Assembly (NCBI GenBank): GCA_025024175.1
Contig: QCXZ01000001.1
Coordinates: forward strand, 38,868,942-38,932,941
Length of the DNA stretch: 64,000 nt
DNA from: Rhyzopertha dominica
Taxonomy: Eukaryota; Arthropoda; Insecta; Coleoptera; Bostrichidae
Direction of reading: 5' to 3'
Each line of letters starts with the position of its first letter. Position 1 is the stretch's first letter. This document shows positions 26,160-38,843 of this stretch, piece after piece. Under the pieces are notes generated by a model that saw nothing but the letters and a program-made list of their open reading frames with translations, had not been told where the DNA came from and searched no databases. Made by a program: the position numbers and the translations under genes.

Positions 26160-26640
26160 ACAATATTCTGCTACTCTAAAAGAAGGTTATACGTGTTCTG
26201 GAGGCAGCATAACTTACAACACCTTGTACGCCGTTAACTGTATCCTCACTGTTACAGCAGAGATTATTATGACGCAAGCAGTAAAGGTATATATAATAAC
26301 AGATACCATTTACAAACTAGAGGAGGTGCACTCCACTACAATATCAGAGGATTTAATAATTTCACCCTGAATAGATTGAGACTGGCAAGGTCTGAAAGGC
26401 AGTCACTAAACTTAATGTTATCTATTACCTGATGATTGGAAGCAATTAAATCCCAATTAAGTGAAAAATAAGCTTAGCCACCTACTAATGGACAATCCGA
26501 TATATGAGTTTCAGCAGCTGCCGATCAGCTAACTTTGCTTAGTGTATTATACACATGTATTACTGATAGATTTATATATTATACATATTTTTTTCTGACT
26601 TACCTGCAATACAGATGAATAAAGTTCAATTCTATTCTAT
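26160..26640 (+). pseudogene. 3' end of a non-LTR (Jockey/CR1-type) retrotransposon
   Basis: Read across frameshifts and stops, this shows the end of a LINE ORF2: KKVIRVLEAA near 26180, then HYNIRGFNNFTLNRLRLARSE near 26335-26390, LPDDWKQLNPN near 26430 and NKLSHLLMDNPIYEFQQL near 26470-26515. The last block is typical of the ORF2 C-terminus. It is followed by a 3' UTR with AATAAAG and a short TTCTATTCTA tail at about 26620-26640. The reverse transcriptase is not present, so this is a 5'-truncated copy. Confidence 0.65.
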
Positions 26641-27261
26641 AAATGAGAGACGGTCATGTTAGGACTAAACACCTCTTGACGAAGGACTATATAAATACCT
26701 ACCAAATCGGTCGTATTAGTGGTTACGTTTTATATATGAAATGTATTCTCTCTTCGTAGAAGAATATACTGAGTAACTGTAATGAAAATACCTGAATGCA
26801 TACGTTCTACTACGACATTTTGAAATTCATTAAAATTATCAAACCGAAAGCTATGGGATCATTCGGTATAAGCATTCGTCTTATTTTTTACTAGGTACTT
26901 TTCATTACACATGTAATCAATGAATGTATTGAATAAGCGCACTATACTATGAAAACATTTTCTTGTAGTGCCAATTCCATCCGAATTAAAACAGCTCAGA
27001 TGCAGCAGTATAATCAGCCTTTTCGAAAATCTTTGAATAGTTATTAAACTCCCAAATAAGATGTTTTTCCGAACTTAATAATCTTTTGCCAAATAAACAG
27101 TCGGTATTTCTAAGCAAGCATAGTTGCACTCCGAGAAACCAATTTCTAGAACAGATTCTCCGTAAACGTTTCGGCTTGAATAAATTATCGGAGCACACTT
27201 TTTCGAATGAAATTTGAATAGCGAAATGTACCGAGCTTTTCTAAAGAACGATCTGTCTCTA

Positions 27262-29244
27262 CTACTTGAGGACGGATTGAGTTATGTACTGCAATGCATA
27301 AGGCAATCTCACGTCGAAACTGCCGTTGTAGTTCTCCATATTGTTTTTCATCTCATAAAACGCTGCATGAATGTTCTGGACTAGTTGCTTCCTATTAACA
27401 GACTTTCCCATCGAATAAGATAGTGGATTTAGATCCGGAGATCGTGGTGGGGAAGCAAAGGGGCCACCACGACCTGTCCAGCGATTTGGATACTGTTCAT
27501 TAAGAAAATTAGTGAGATCGTTTCCATAATGGAACGGAGCACCATTATGTAAAAAATATAGTATTTCAAATCTGAAGAGAATTGTCCTTAAATAGTAGAG
27601 GTTTACGCAGAATCTTCTCTGGAAATTGGTTTCCTGAAGCATGAGTATTTCGATTGTCGAAATTGTTGAGACCATTTGTTGCAAATGCAGCTTTGTTACA
27701 GAAAAGGGTTTTTGAAAAAATATCCAGATAATTGCGTCACCATTCATAAAGACAAACTTTTTGAGGATTTTTGTACTATTACCAGGATCATATTCAACAT
27801 CCTCAAGCACTGCTTTAGCGTTGTTTCTACGCATAAGTTCTCTTTCACATGTCGGTTTAGGGTACGCACGCATTTGCTAATCAAAGAGTTGAGAAGGTTC
27901 TATTGAACGTTTACTTGTTTGGAAGTCGGCGGTTTGGGTATCGTTATTGATGTTCAATAACNGATGCGGTGGTACTACTATTGCGATATCCATATAGGAA
28001 GATCGTGTTCGCGTATGAATTTGAATTAACGCAAAAAATAACGAACTGTCAATGATGGCAATTAATGAACTGACAATCAACAAATTTTTCCTAATACCAG
28101 TCAAGCTGCTAATTACTAAATTACCTAGCCTACTAGTTGCAATTTACTCTTTGGGCCTAGCGACTTCAAACCTCGATATTTCAAGAACTGAATCATATTT
28201 GCTTAGAATTAATGATTGAATTCATATAAAAAGTATTTGAAAGGCTACCCCGTATACGAATAGTATTAGTATAAAGTATGTCGGCCCTTGCTACACACTG
28301 CATTAAACAGTACACACTTTATTGGCGCTATATCAGGAAAACGGTTGATTGAACTACAAAAAAAATTGAACAGAATTTTAAACATACAATTTTTTAACTC
28401 TCGTTAACGTTTTGCTAAAAACTGTTCTTCGCTACCTTTTTCTTTCAGTAGGTATCTCGCAACGCCGGCACAATATCAATGGGTACTTTTTACAGGTATA
28501 TTGGATACATACACGAAGTTGTATCAAAATTTGGCCTACTGAGAATTACTTCGCAGATAAAATGTTTTTACCTCTAAAATCTTCTGCTAATATAGTGAGT
28601 GAGAGCACGCTGTTGTACGGAACACTTGAAATTCTCTTGCACATCTAAAAGGATATTCAAGTTACTTTCCTCACTCGCAACCTCTGGACGTCCTGGTTTT
28701 TGACGATTTTTAACACCGCCGGCGGTTTCGTCAGAATGTTGCAATGTTTTAATAACTGTTAATCTGATGGTAATTGGTTCACGATCTTCATGAATTGCAT
28801 TGTAGAGTGCAACTACTTCCGAATAACTTCGCCTTCTTTCTCTATAACCAATCATGATTAAAATTTCGATGCGATCTTGTTGAGCTGAATGAGGCAATGC
28901 GATTGCAAATAACAAAGTGAATGAAAATTATCACTAATCACGAGGAAAATGGAGACACCTGGAGTTTTTGTTCTTACTTAGTGATAATGAATATGAAATT
29001 AATATAGTGTGATACATTTTTGAAATCACGAAAAATATCCTTGTCAATGATGTGCCTTTTGACCCCCCGTCCCATTAAAAAAATGCAGCTTGCGCCCATA
29101 TCTCGGAAACGAGAGCTGACACGGAGTTGAAAAAATTCCAGAAAATGCATTTTAATTACCTATAGGTCCATGCAAAATTTCAGAAAATCGGTTGAACAGA
29201 ACCTGAAATATCGTGCTGGTTCCGTACTTTGTAGCGACCCTGTA
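27262..29244 (-). mobile_element. Dead Tc1/mariner-related transposon (HTH plus DDE transposase relic)
   Basis: On the minus strand an N-terminal part (about 28574-28915) reads RIEILIMIGYRERRRSYSEV, then a REPITI and GRPEVA pattern. This matches the helix-turn-helix region of the insect transposases annotated as Tc3-like. Downstream (27262-27873) lies the catalytic half: LHNGAPFHYGNDLTNFLNEQ, then YPNRWTGRGGP and PPRSPDLNPL. The family's second catalytic Asp (LHDGAPPH) is Asn here, and the protein is broken by stops between the halves. The 5' terminus ACCCTGTA at 29237-29244 (TACAGGGT on the minus strand) suits the family. The 3' terminus was not found. It is non-functional. Confidence 0.75.
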
Positions 29245-32200
29245 TAATAAGTAATGTATACATAAGTGCGCAAGTGCGTACACAATATACCTTTAGCAGT
29301 TCCTTAACCAAGTGATTGGAAACGACCTCAACTTGGGAACTTATCACATATCCAGATAAATATGATACCCCAATAAGAAATGAAATAAAGTTGTCGATAA
29401 CAACAGAGTCAGCTTTACTATGGTGGGCATTTCGCCACAAATTCCTTTCTATGCAGCATTCTGGAGATACACAGGTGGTATAGTGCACAACCCGCTGTTG
29501 AGAGTATAACAATACATTCCATGCATCAAATCTGCCTCTAAAGATGGCATGACATAAAGAAAGGGTGCGTGAAGTAGGCGTAGCGGTTGGTCGAACGATG
29601 TGATTGGCTAGCACGCCACTGCTACCGGTCAGCTTATCGATCGCAAACGCGATAGCCATGCGAACGTACAGGCACTGCAACACTAGAAAGACATACTTAC
29701 CTACTTGCTTTATACACGTAAAGCATCAATAACTATCTGCTTTTTTACTTACCTATTGTTAGCTAGATTTTTAAAACCAAACGTAGGTATTTGAAATTGC
29801 ATATAGAGAAAATTGCTGTGTTATGTTTATAGGTACATATCAATATATTTGTTATTGTTACAGCTGATATTATTATATTTTCAGGAAAATGCTAGCGCTG
29901 ATTAAACACTGACAAAAAAATTATAGACATGACGTATCGATTACGCCTGTCAAAAAACAGAACCTTTAAAAAGTGTCTGACCTAACTTCAAACAAAATTT
30001 TTATTTTATATAGAAAAAGTATCATAAGAAACGTCTAATAAAAGAAGCTACCTATACAGATAACTTTAATAAGGATAATGGAAATTATGAGCTCGGTAAT
30101 AATTGGAAGACAATTTTGTAGTTTTATTTTATCAAGTAGTATATCTAGTAGGTCGGTCCTTTGTACTCGATTGGTTTACACTCTATATCTGATTGTGGCA
30201 CGTTACTTCTATAACGTCTGGTTTCCTTGAGGATTTGTTTATTATTTACTTTTAATTTTTTTAATATATCAAAATTTTTTGTCGTCGTTTACAAAAATTT
30301 GCAGGTGTAATCGAAACGTCAGATCGATAATTGTTGTATCAGTGTTTGATTATTCGCAACAGTTTATTTTTAATATAACCAATCTCATCATGATCGCTAA
30401 AAGCACTCGCCATCGTATACATAATATAATATGATTGACTCTCAGGAGTCCATGAGATTGACGAATATAGGTATACCTATACTCAAAAAAGAATAATATA
30501 TTTTATACAGCCCTGTCGTTGTACCGTGGTTATATGTTCTACTAAAAGTTTTAGTAAATTAATAATACTCTACTGATATGCAGGGAACTTACTAACTACG
30601 ATGTTATGTACAAACATATTATGGTTAGCAAGAAAATATTTTAGTTTTTCTTTACATTCTGTACATTCAGAGTGAATTCACCACTCCAGTATTACTGTTA
30701 AAAGAAGTTCTTTTTAGTAGTACCAAGATTTGCAATGCATGATATTTATAAAACAATTATCCCATCAAAAAGGTAAAATGTAAAAAATGCAAGTGTCGCA
30801 GCGCAGTCCTTGCATTACAAAATGTTGGCAATTTAGTTATCAAATAAAATGAAATGACAAATATTTGATATTACAATATAAATTTTCTCTCAACGTCGCA
30901 CTGATGTACTGTCCCTGGTTTTATAATTTTAAAATATTTGCGGTCTTAATGGCTAACGTTCTACATCGTATCTGTTCTCGCGATTTTTTATACCTATACT
31001 TTTATACCGTTTCTTCTTCCAGTAATCTGCAATATTATCAAATAAAGAGTGCTGATGATACGAGACTTGTACATCGGGTAATCTACTGTAAGGAAAAATA
31101 ATTATTTATAACTGTTTTTTATAATTTCCAGTGGTGCAAATAAGCTTTTCCATTCAAGTAACCACAAGAAGATGTAGTCACAGATATTGTTTCCAAAATT
31201 TCTTATTAATGCATTTAATGTTTTTACTCAGGATGGATAGGTTTCACTCCAATTACTTATATAATAACTACAATTAGCTACAGACATAGTTGTGCTTCAG
31301 TAGAACATTACTTACTTTACCTTTAGCTTTTACTGGATGTTGGAGATATGGCGTTGATAAACTTGATCGAACTCACTTGTACATGACTTAAAACTATAAC
31401 TTCTAACGTCATTGGACACAATTATGGGTTTTGTTTTTAACTCTCATATTAGACAACTCAATTTTGTCACTTGCTAGTGGTTAATAAAAATAAAGGTTTT
31501 GTAAAATTAAAATAATAATAAAAAAGGCCGTTACATTATCTGTAGGTATTATTTGCAGTACTATTTTGTATATAAATACACACAAATTGCTGCATATTTT
31601 TTTATTTTGTCTCATATAAAGAGACAATACAAATCTGATTCTAATCAGACATAAGCATCTCCTTTGTATGTTGTATAAATAACTTTGAATACTTACTTAA
31701 ATGTCCATATTGTACGGCCTCTAAGCAAGAAATGTGCTAAAAGAGAAGAACTGGAACTAAGTTTTAGCTGAAATATATCCACTCATATTAGTATATATAT
31801 ACCTCTTCTTGATAGTTTCCTGTTCTTAATAATAAATTAGGAAATATGGTTTCTGTAAAATTTTGTATATATCTTTCTGTTTTTGCTACGTAAGTACTAT
31901 AGATATGTTATAATTATCTTTATCTGGGTGATATTTTAAAGTTTTCCTCTAGTAATAAACGTCTTGGAATATAGATGTCGTAGCCTAGAGTGCATGGCAA
32001 AATATACTCAGTAGATCTTAAACGAAACTCTTTTTTACATTTCCTGCATATCTGTTTATTTTCATTTCCCAACATTTTACTTAATGGAGCTGTGTTGTTT
32101 TTTAGCCACTGAGTAGTTTAAATTGTGTCCACTGAATGAAGTACAGAAGAAAAAAATATAAGTATAAACGTAGTTGAGTAACCAGTAAAAGCAGCTTCTC

Positions 32201-33089
32201 AATCTTAACCGCGTTATAACATGAGTTCGCAGAAAATCGAGATGTTTGGTTCATTTCATTCTCACTTCATATACCAAACCCTTTAGGTAAGGATGTAATA
32301 TTATGTAGGGTTTTTATCGAGTACAAAAGGATATTGGCATTTTTTTTGTTGTTGTAGTCGTAACGTATTTGTATTTTAGTTATTTATGGTAATAATAACT
32401 AGTGCAACGTTTTACTACTAATATTTGCTATTTTTCTTCCAGTACTTTTATAGGATTTAATGCATTTGTAGATAACGTCAATACAAATATAAAGATGTAG
32501 TACCTCTTGGTTAAAAATGTGCATATAAAATTAATAATTTTACTGTTTTGTGTGGCAAATAGGTAATGATGCGGGAAAAATAAAAAAAGTCCGCGTTGGG
32601 CTTATATGCTGTTATTTTAGTAATTAAGTTAATAATTACAATAACATTTGTGTATTTTGAAAACTTGAATGTTTCTTCCGCGGAATAATACAGTTTAAGA
32701 TGGGAATTGGAAATGCAGTTTTTTTTTGTTGAGTGTGTTTAATGTTATTTACTTTAGATAGCAATAAAGAAGAATTTGGCTACTTTATAACCATCTACAA
32801 CAACGTCTAATAAAACAATCCGAAGGTATACATGACGCAGTTCACTGCAGCTGCTGACTGGCAATAATAGTTCAGTCCTAGGAGGAGTAAACGGTAGAAT
32901 CTAATGACTTGTACAGTTACATGCACTAATCTCATAAATATCAAACATGATTATAACAAATGAACAATCGACCCATAACCACCAGGAAAAAATGTTTAAA
33001 TGCATCTTTTGGAAAACGTAGTCAATGACGTTCCCAAACAAGTTGGCAGAAAATATGCATTTCGCGATACCCTAGACAGTAGTTCACAG

Positions 33090-33240
33090 GAACTGGCGAT
33101 TTTTATAGCGCATTCATCGATTTCTTAGGAACGGCCGCGGCATGCATGAAGAACGCATTGTATTACAAAAATCGCCGACATAATACTTGGAAGGGGATCC
33201 AGCCTCTGTAGGTGCATGGCGGCGATTTCATTCTAACATT
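33090..33240. promoter_or_regulatory. Candidate non-coding regulatory block in the last vg intron
   Basis: This short segment stands out from AT-rich DNA, with GGCCGCGGCATGCATG, two AATCGCC-type motifs and TGGCGGCGATTTCATTC. It shows no terminal repeats or open frame. The suggestion rests only on composition and motif density. Confidence 0.2.
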
Positions 33241-35790
33241 TGTGTACTATTAGTATCACGTCTGCAGTAAGTAGCCTCTAAATGCGTACAGAATGTTGAA
33301 ATGCAAATATCTAATATCCAAGAATTTCTTACTACACCTTCGAAGAGTACAATAATTGTACATCTACCTAGCTTATACTTATATAGATAGCATTTGGTTT
33401 AATGCGTGGTTCACCAACAAAATAAACACATTATCCCTGGATGTAAGTATTTATATTACAGAAGTTGTCTTGTACAAAAAACTACTTGTGGCAAATCCTT
33501 GAAAGTAAAAACACATGATTAGGTAGCGACAAAGCATTACGAAAATCTCCTGTCTTGCGGAATGAAACAAACATATACATACTGATATAGGTACATATTA
33601 ATTCGGCTCTTGTAGTTTGAGCGTAACCTTTTCCTTTTTCTCTTTATTTAATTGTCTGAATTGAATAGCTTCACAAGGACACATTACTAATGGAAAGCAC
33701 TGAAGGTTCATAGAAGACATTTCTTCTAAAGATGTCTTTAAGTAAGTTGTTATCGAATACCATGCAATAGAATGCAAATTTAACACGACAGGGGTGTGTA
33801 AACATAAATCAATGCACAGATGCACACAGCTCATGGTGTAGTTGTTAGATCTTTCAGATATTAAAATTCCCCTATAATATGATTTGAAGAAGAGCACGTA
33901 TACGTTAAGATGCGATAAATATTAGAACTTATTGGGGTTTAGTTACGCTAAATAGGACTAAAAGAATTAATACTAAATGAACTAGTCAGATCACCGATTG
34001 CGTAATATGTTATTCAATTACCTAATATATATCCCTTTCCCTGTGTATTAGGTCTCGAATGCTACACATTAGAGAAAAGTTCCATGCGAGATAACCTGTA
34101 GATAGAGAACCACCAATTTTTTTTTAAAAAAAAGGGCACCATTTGACTGTTACCGTATAGATATGTTTGACAATGGTTTTATTAGAAAGTTTGTGATCGA
34201 TATTTTCAATTACGGTATTTTGTATCTGCAAACTAAGTGGTGCAATAACTAAAATTCCTGGAAGTGTAGACTGAAAATATTATATTAAACATATTTGTTT
34301 CAAATGTACCTTAGCGTTTAGTTAAATCTTTTACATCCGAGGTAAGCATTAATTGGTCTCTAAATATACAGTAATTATTAAGTCGTGCTGTTTTGTAAAA
34401 GTAGGTGGTTCTCTTTATATGTATAGACTCGCTATCTCTAATATATATTTTCTCTCTCTCCAGAATGCTAGCCCTATAATCTTCCTTACATTGTAATAAA
34501 TTAAATGATTTTAAAGATTCGTAAAACTCATTATTTGGAAAAATGCAGCAAAATTTTGCCAATTGGAATTTTAGGATTCTCGGGTTTGGCATTCTTGGAC
34601 CATTGAAAATACTGTTATTGTGTTTGTCTGGTAATCAATGACGAGGTTCGTTAGTACATTTAAGCAGAAAATTTAAATTACTGGTAAATGTTACCAAATT
34701 TTTCAGAAGGTGGTGAGACTCCAAACGGATGGTTCATCAGCGCGCAATGTGGAGTTGTCCATAATATGACATTTTTGTTTGAATATTATTGGATTAGAAA
34801 TCTTTTTTTTAGGCCTGTTAGATATCCATTATACCGATCTGACCCTTGTACATTCTTCATTTCTTAATAGTAAGGATTTGAGGCAAAAAACCTTAGCCCA
34901 CATGAGATAAGAGGAGGCATTTAGTTGGTCGAAAGTAGGGCAATAGCATGCTTAAATCAAACCGGAAGAAGTATTGAATATTTACGTTTAATTTATTCAA
35001 GATTGTTTTTGTTTTATATGAATAAAATGTGTACTGGTTTGTAGTAATAATTTTGCATTAAACTTAGCTTTTGTTTCTACGAGACTATTGTTTATGAACA
35101 ATAAGTCTGTTTACAATTGTGTTTTGAAACGTTTCATTTAATTCTTATTACTTTTATTTGTTTCCATGGCATTCTATTTAGCGCAAGATTCTAATTGTAT
35201 GGAATAACCGAACATGAAGTTGAGTTAGGTATAGGAAATGGAGTACTCTTGTTGACGGCATCGAAAATGTGTTTTAACACTTTTAGAATGTGATATTTGA
35301 GATTTGTGTGTTTTCAGGTGGCACAAAATAGGACCACTGATTTGGCCTAGAATTCCAGCTAACGGTTCCGAAAATTTGATTTCATAATTCAGAGCAATTT
35401 GCCAAACACCACGTCGTATATCATGTAGTACTTATACAGTAGGCATAATTTACAATAAAATTAAGATGTCTTCAAAAACTATTGGAGATAACATAATATC
35501 GTATCATAACTTAAGCCTACACATTCATGCAGAAAAGTTTAAATTAAAGTATACTTAAAATAGTAACGCTGCTACTGAATTTCGGCGCTATGTGTCGAAC
35601 TGGATGTTCTTTTATTTTAGAATCACCACCCTGCACGTTGCATTATTGTTCTTTGATGGTGTGATAAACAACGTACTGCTACCTTAAGTAATTTTTAAAA
35701 ATTGGTTTCATGGCACATAGTTCCGTATATTACTTATGAATACACTAAAGAAATTTTAAAACGCATTTTATCAAAGTTTGTTTGTTGCAG

Positions 35791-35840
35791 GTTTGGAAGC
35801 TCAAGTGCAGGACTCATCGAAGGATCTGTACTGGTTCTAA
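35791..35840 (+). CDS. vg: vestigial, terminal exon (C-terminus and stop)
   Basis: The last exon follows TTTGTTGCAG and completes the split Gly243. It then encodes LEAQVQDSSKDLYWF and a TAA stop. The same LEAQVQDSSKDLYWF-type C-terminus ends known insect Vestigial proteins. The phase-1 junction is consistent with the exon at 23413-23763. With the other exons the joined coding length is 777 bases, an exact multiple of three. Confidence 0.96.
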
Positions 35841-35952
35841 TCGACAGACGAAAGTGCTGTACCGTGATTTTAAGTGTAATATAAAAAGTACAAACTTTAT
35901 TATTTAAATTACGTACTGCGTGAAAGACTCAAGCACGTTTATTTTAAATAAA
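35841..35952 (+). other. vg: Probable vg 3' UTR start and a candidate poly(A) signal
   Basis: Non-coding, AT-rich sequence follows the TAA. An AATAAA hexamer lies at 35947-35952, about 107 bases after the stop, and could be a polyadenylation signal. Vg transcripts in other insects have longer 3' UTRs, so the true end may be further downstream. Confidence 0.4.
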
Positions 35953-38843
35953 TGTTCCTTATTAAATAAGAATAATTCCTGTAAAGTGAATTTGAAAGTA
36001 TTAAAAAGGCAATTACCATAACTGAAGCTGTATCTTTTATTTGCCAGTGATTTATGGATAGCGACATTCTCGATAAATTACCTGTACGTGATGACATTCA
36101 CTCAGTTACGCCTATAAATAATGTATGCTAAATATGGTAAGTATGCCTGCTGCAATAATAATCTCAACTATCGTTTTAACGTAATGTCCGCATTTTATGA
36201 TAATAATAAGGTTTACTCACATGTCCATTTAGTCTGTACTAATGAGTGGGTATCAATTTAAATCTGAACCCGCTGATGAAATCACTTCTGGATGTGCCGA
36301 CTTTCACTATATACAAAAATTAACAGGAAGCAAATAGCACTTGTACAAAATACTGTGGTTGGCACTATTGCGCCTGATTGGTTACAATGAACGTTCTTTA
36401 ACAGATATCAAATTGGAGTCTTGGATTCTTCAAACAATATTATGCGGCAAAAGGAATTCATAAATCCTGAAAAAATGTGCAGCATTTCAATGCTTATACA
36501 CTTATTTCTTACTTTTATACAGGGTGAGTCACTATTCACTAAATAGGTCTGTAATAAAAGTATAGTTGATATTAGATAAAAATGTGTCGAATGGTAGTTG
36601 TACAAAATTATGAGCTTTATAAGATGAAATTGAGGTACTAGTATCGATTATTTCTATAGTTTACATCGCTTTAGAATTGCAGAACAGGTAGTAATGGCTT
36701 CGAGTTCTTGAAAATAATGTGTGTTCATGGAATTAAATGGACAACTAACAAAGAAATTATGTTTGTTTACATCATTAATTAACATTAACAAAAGTAACCC
36801 ATTTGCAGTACTTTTCGTTTTCAAAATAAAGTTTTACTCGCATTGCTTTTCAAGGTATCGTAGTACCAATACTTAAAACAAAAAGTAGCAATCCTACATA
36901 AAGAATCCTAATTAAAAAATACACAGCTGCTCGCTTTTGGTTTTCGATTTTAAGAACTAAATTAATTATATGCTAACGTACAATGAATTACATTAACAAC
37001 GAAAAATAATATTTTTTAATGTTCCTTCCAAAATTTTTGAGGTGGTTTAAGACTGGTTAGTGAATGCTAGTATTCCCAAGATCAATACGTCAACAAAGTA
37101 CCGAGTCAGTAGCCGAGAGCAATAATTTATTAAATATTGAAAGTGTGTATTCTGGTATATGTAGGAGGGTACATAAAGGAACAGTTTTTGAATAAAAGGT
37201 AGGCTAGCGAGGCTTACAAACGTATTGAAATTACATTTACTTCAATAATTCGTTGATACTGCTTTACAAAATACAATTTACACCCCCTGAAACCCTTGAT
37301 TTTGTAAGCAGGTAATTTCTAACTTCAAAGGGGACCAAACTTTATGCTGGTTTCAAAGTCATTTCTGCAATCTCTCTAGACCTCAAAGCCGGCCCTTCAA
37401 AGAAATTAAATACCAAGAGGAGTCTAGTGACGCATCATTTTTAAGCTTTCATTGCTTACATAACAAGGTTTTTTGAACCAAGATATGTTGTCTTATGTGC
37501 ATTTCGACTGAAGATAGTAAAGTTAGCATTTATACACAGTTTTTACCTACCTGATTCCGTAAATTACTTGAAGTAATGGGCTCCGTAGCACAAAAAAAAA
37601 ACATGAACATTGAAATTGTCAGTTTACAATGAAAAGTGTCTAATTTATTTTTAATTTTGTATATGTTGGATGTATAATTTTCGGATTGTCGTTTGTTGAC
37701 ATTTAATGGACAATAGAAAATGTATGATAAAAATTGCTCAAAAATATGGCATCTCAAAAAGTAGTGTTCGTTGGATTGTCAAAAACCGTCAGCTGCATCT
37801 GCACAAGATAAAACTTTTCTACGACGATGGTCCGGTTCGCAATAATTTTACTAAGCATTTGAGTAATGACCCAGATTTTACTTTATATTTGTTTCTCTGA
37901 CGAAAGTACGTTTATGGCAAACGGTGAAGTGAGCAGGCGTAATTGTCGTTGCCGGAGTGATACCGATCCACACATTTTCAATGAAAATCACACCTAAACG
38001 CCTCAAAAATTTAACTTTTATATAGGAAATCTGGCCGACCGGATTGTCGGATCACTTTTTAAAAGCAATTCCTCTGGTGATAGTTTTCAGTTGTTATAAA
38101 ACCTAATTGACAACTTAATCACCCAAGCAGTGGAAGAAGACGGAGATCTCGAGAAAAAAAAATTCTGTCAGAAAGATGGAGTGCCTCTGTTATCATGTAC
38201 GAGTACTTTTTCAGGGATAATGAATATTGGATAGGTTTAATCGAATGTCGGTTAGTTCACCCGATTTAACTCATTTACATTTCTTTTTTTAGGCCATTTA
38301 AAATCCAAGGTTTATGCTATACCATCTAAATTTCTTCAAGTTAACAAGTTTTTGATAATTTATTACAATATTGTACATAAGTTGGAGGTGGACATTTTTA
38401 GAAAAAGCATTCATAAAATTGACATCTGCTTTCATAACCACTTTTCTTCATCTGGGAATCTAGCCTGTGTTCTTCAAATACCATCTTCAAAATGATGTAG
38501 GTATCATTCGACCTCTTTTGCTATTTAAATTTCTTAAGAGGTGGATGTGGGACCTAAAGGGATGCAGAATTAATTTTGAAACCCAATATTAAATTTGGTC
38601 GTCCTTCAAGGGGAACAAATTTTATTTACCCCCTATATAAGTTCATTTTATTAATATTTACATGGTTTTTCACGAGTTCAAAGATATTGCCGTATAGTAC
38701 CTTAATGGTAGTCCATCCTGTTTTGTTTTTATTTTATTGTTNCAATAAGAAGTGGTGTAGTTTTCCTNGAAGTGCTCTTTATAGAATTGATGCGTTGATA
38801 TNAAAAACGATATACCTATGTCCAAAAATTCATAACATGATTT
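35953..38843. other. Intergenic DNA downstream of vg
   Basis: AT-rich sequence with no host gene recognised. A TACAGGGT terminus-like motif at 36518-36525 precedes the transposase relic listed separately at 37690-38230. Other open frames are short and match nothing I know. Confidence 0.6.
37690..38230 (+). mobile_element. Tc1/mariner-related transposase relic, second copy
   Basis: Read across frameshifts: IAQKYGISKSSVRWIVKN and HKIKLFYD near 37730-37820, then SDESTFMANGEVSRRNC near 37900-37965, PHIFNENHT near 37970-37995 and FYIGNLADRIVGSLFKSNSS near 38015-38075. This is the same transposase type as the relic at 27262-29244, here in the region of the first catalytic Asp (SDES). Stops and a frameshift break it. 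TACAGGGT at 36518 could be its 5' terminus, but the intervening N-terminal region was not recognised. Confidence 0.6.

Larger units (their letters stand above)
23764..35790 (+). other. Last vg intron (12 kb)
   Basis: A phase-1 intron, GTTGGT to TTGTTGCAG. It contains a degraded copy of the TA-flanked MITE family (23891-24480), a LINE 3' end (26160-26640), a dead Tc1/mariner-related transposon on the minus strand (27262-29244) and a candidate non-coding block (33090-33240). A CAGGGCCGGATT sequence at 23788-23799 resembles a hAT terminus, but no partner end was found. A less AT-rich palindromic stretch lies near 25435-25550. The rest is AT-rich with no supported gene. Confidence 0.75.

Noticed and set aside
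29180..29683. Minus-strand frame of 167 codons
   Set aside because: It overlaps the end of the dead transposon, shows no recognisable domain and has no splice or start context.
34311..34592. 93-codon minus frame, charged and non-repetitive
   Set aside because: Reads somewhat like a protein, but I recognise no motif; too short and isolated to call a gene.
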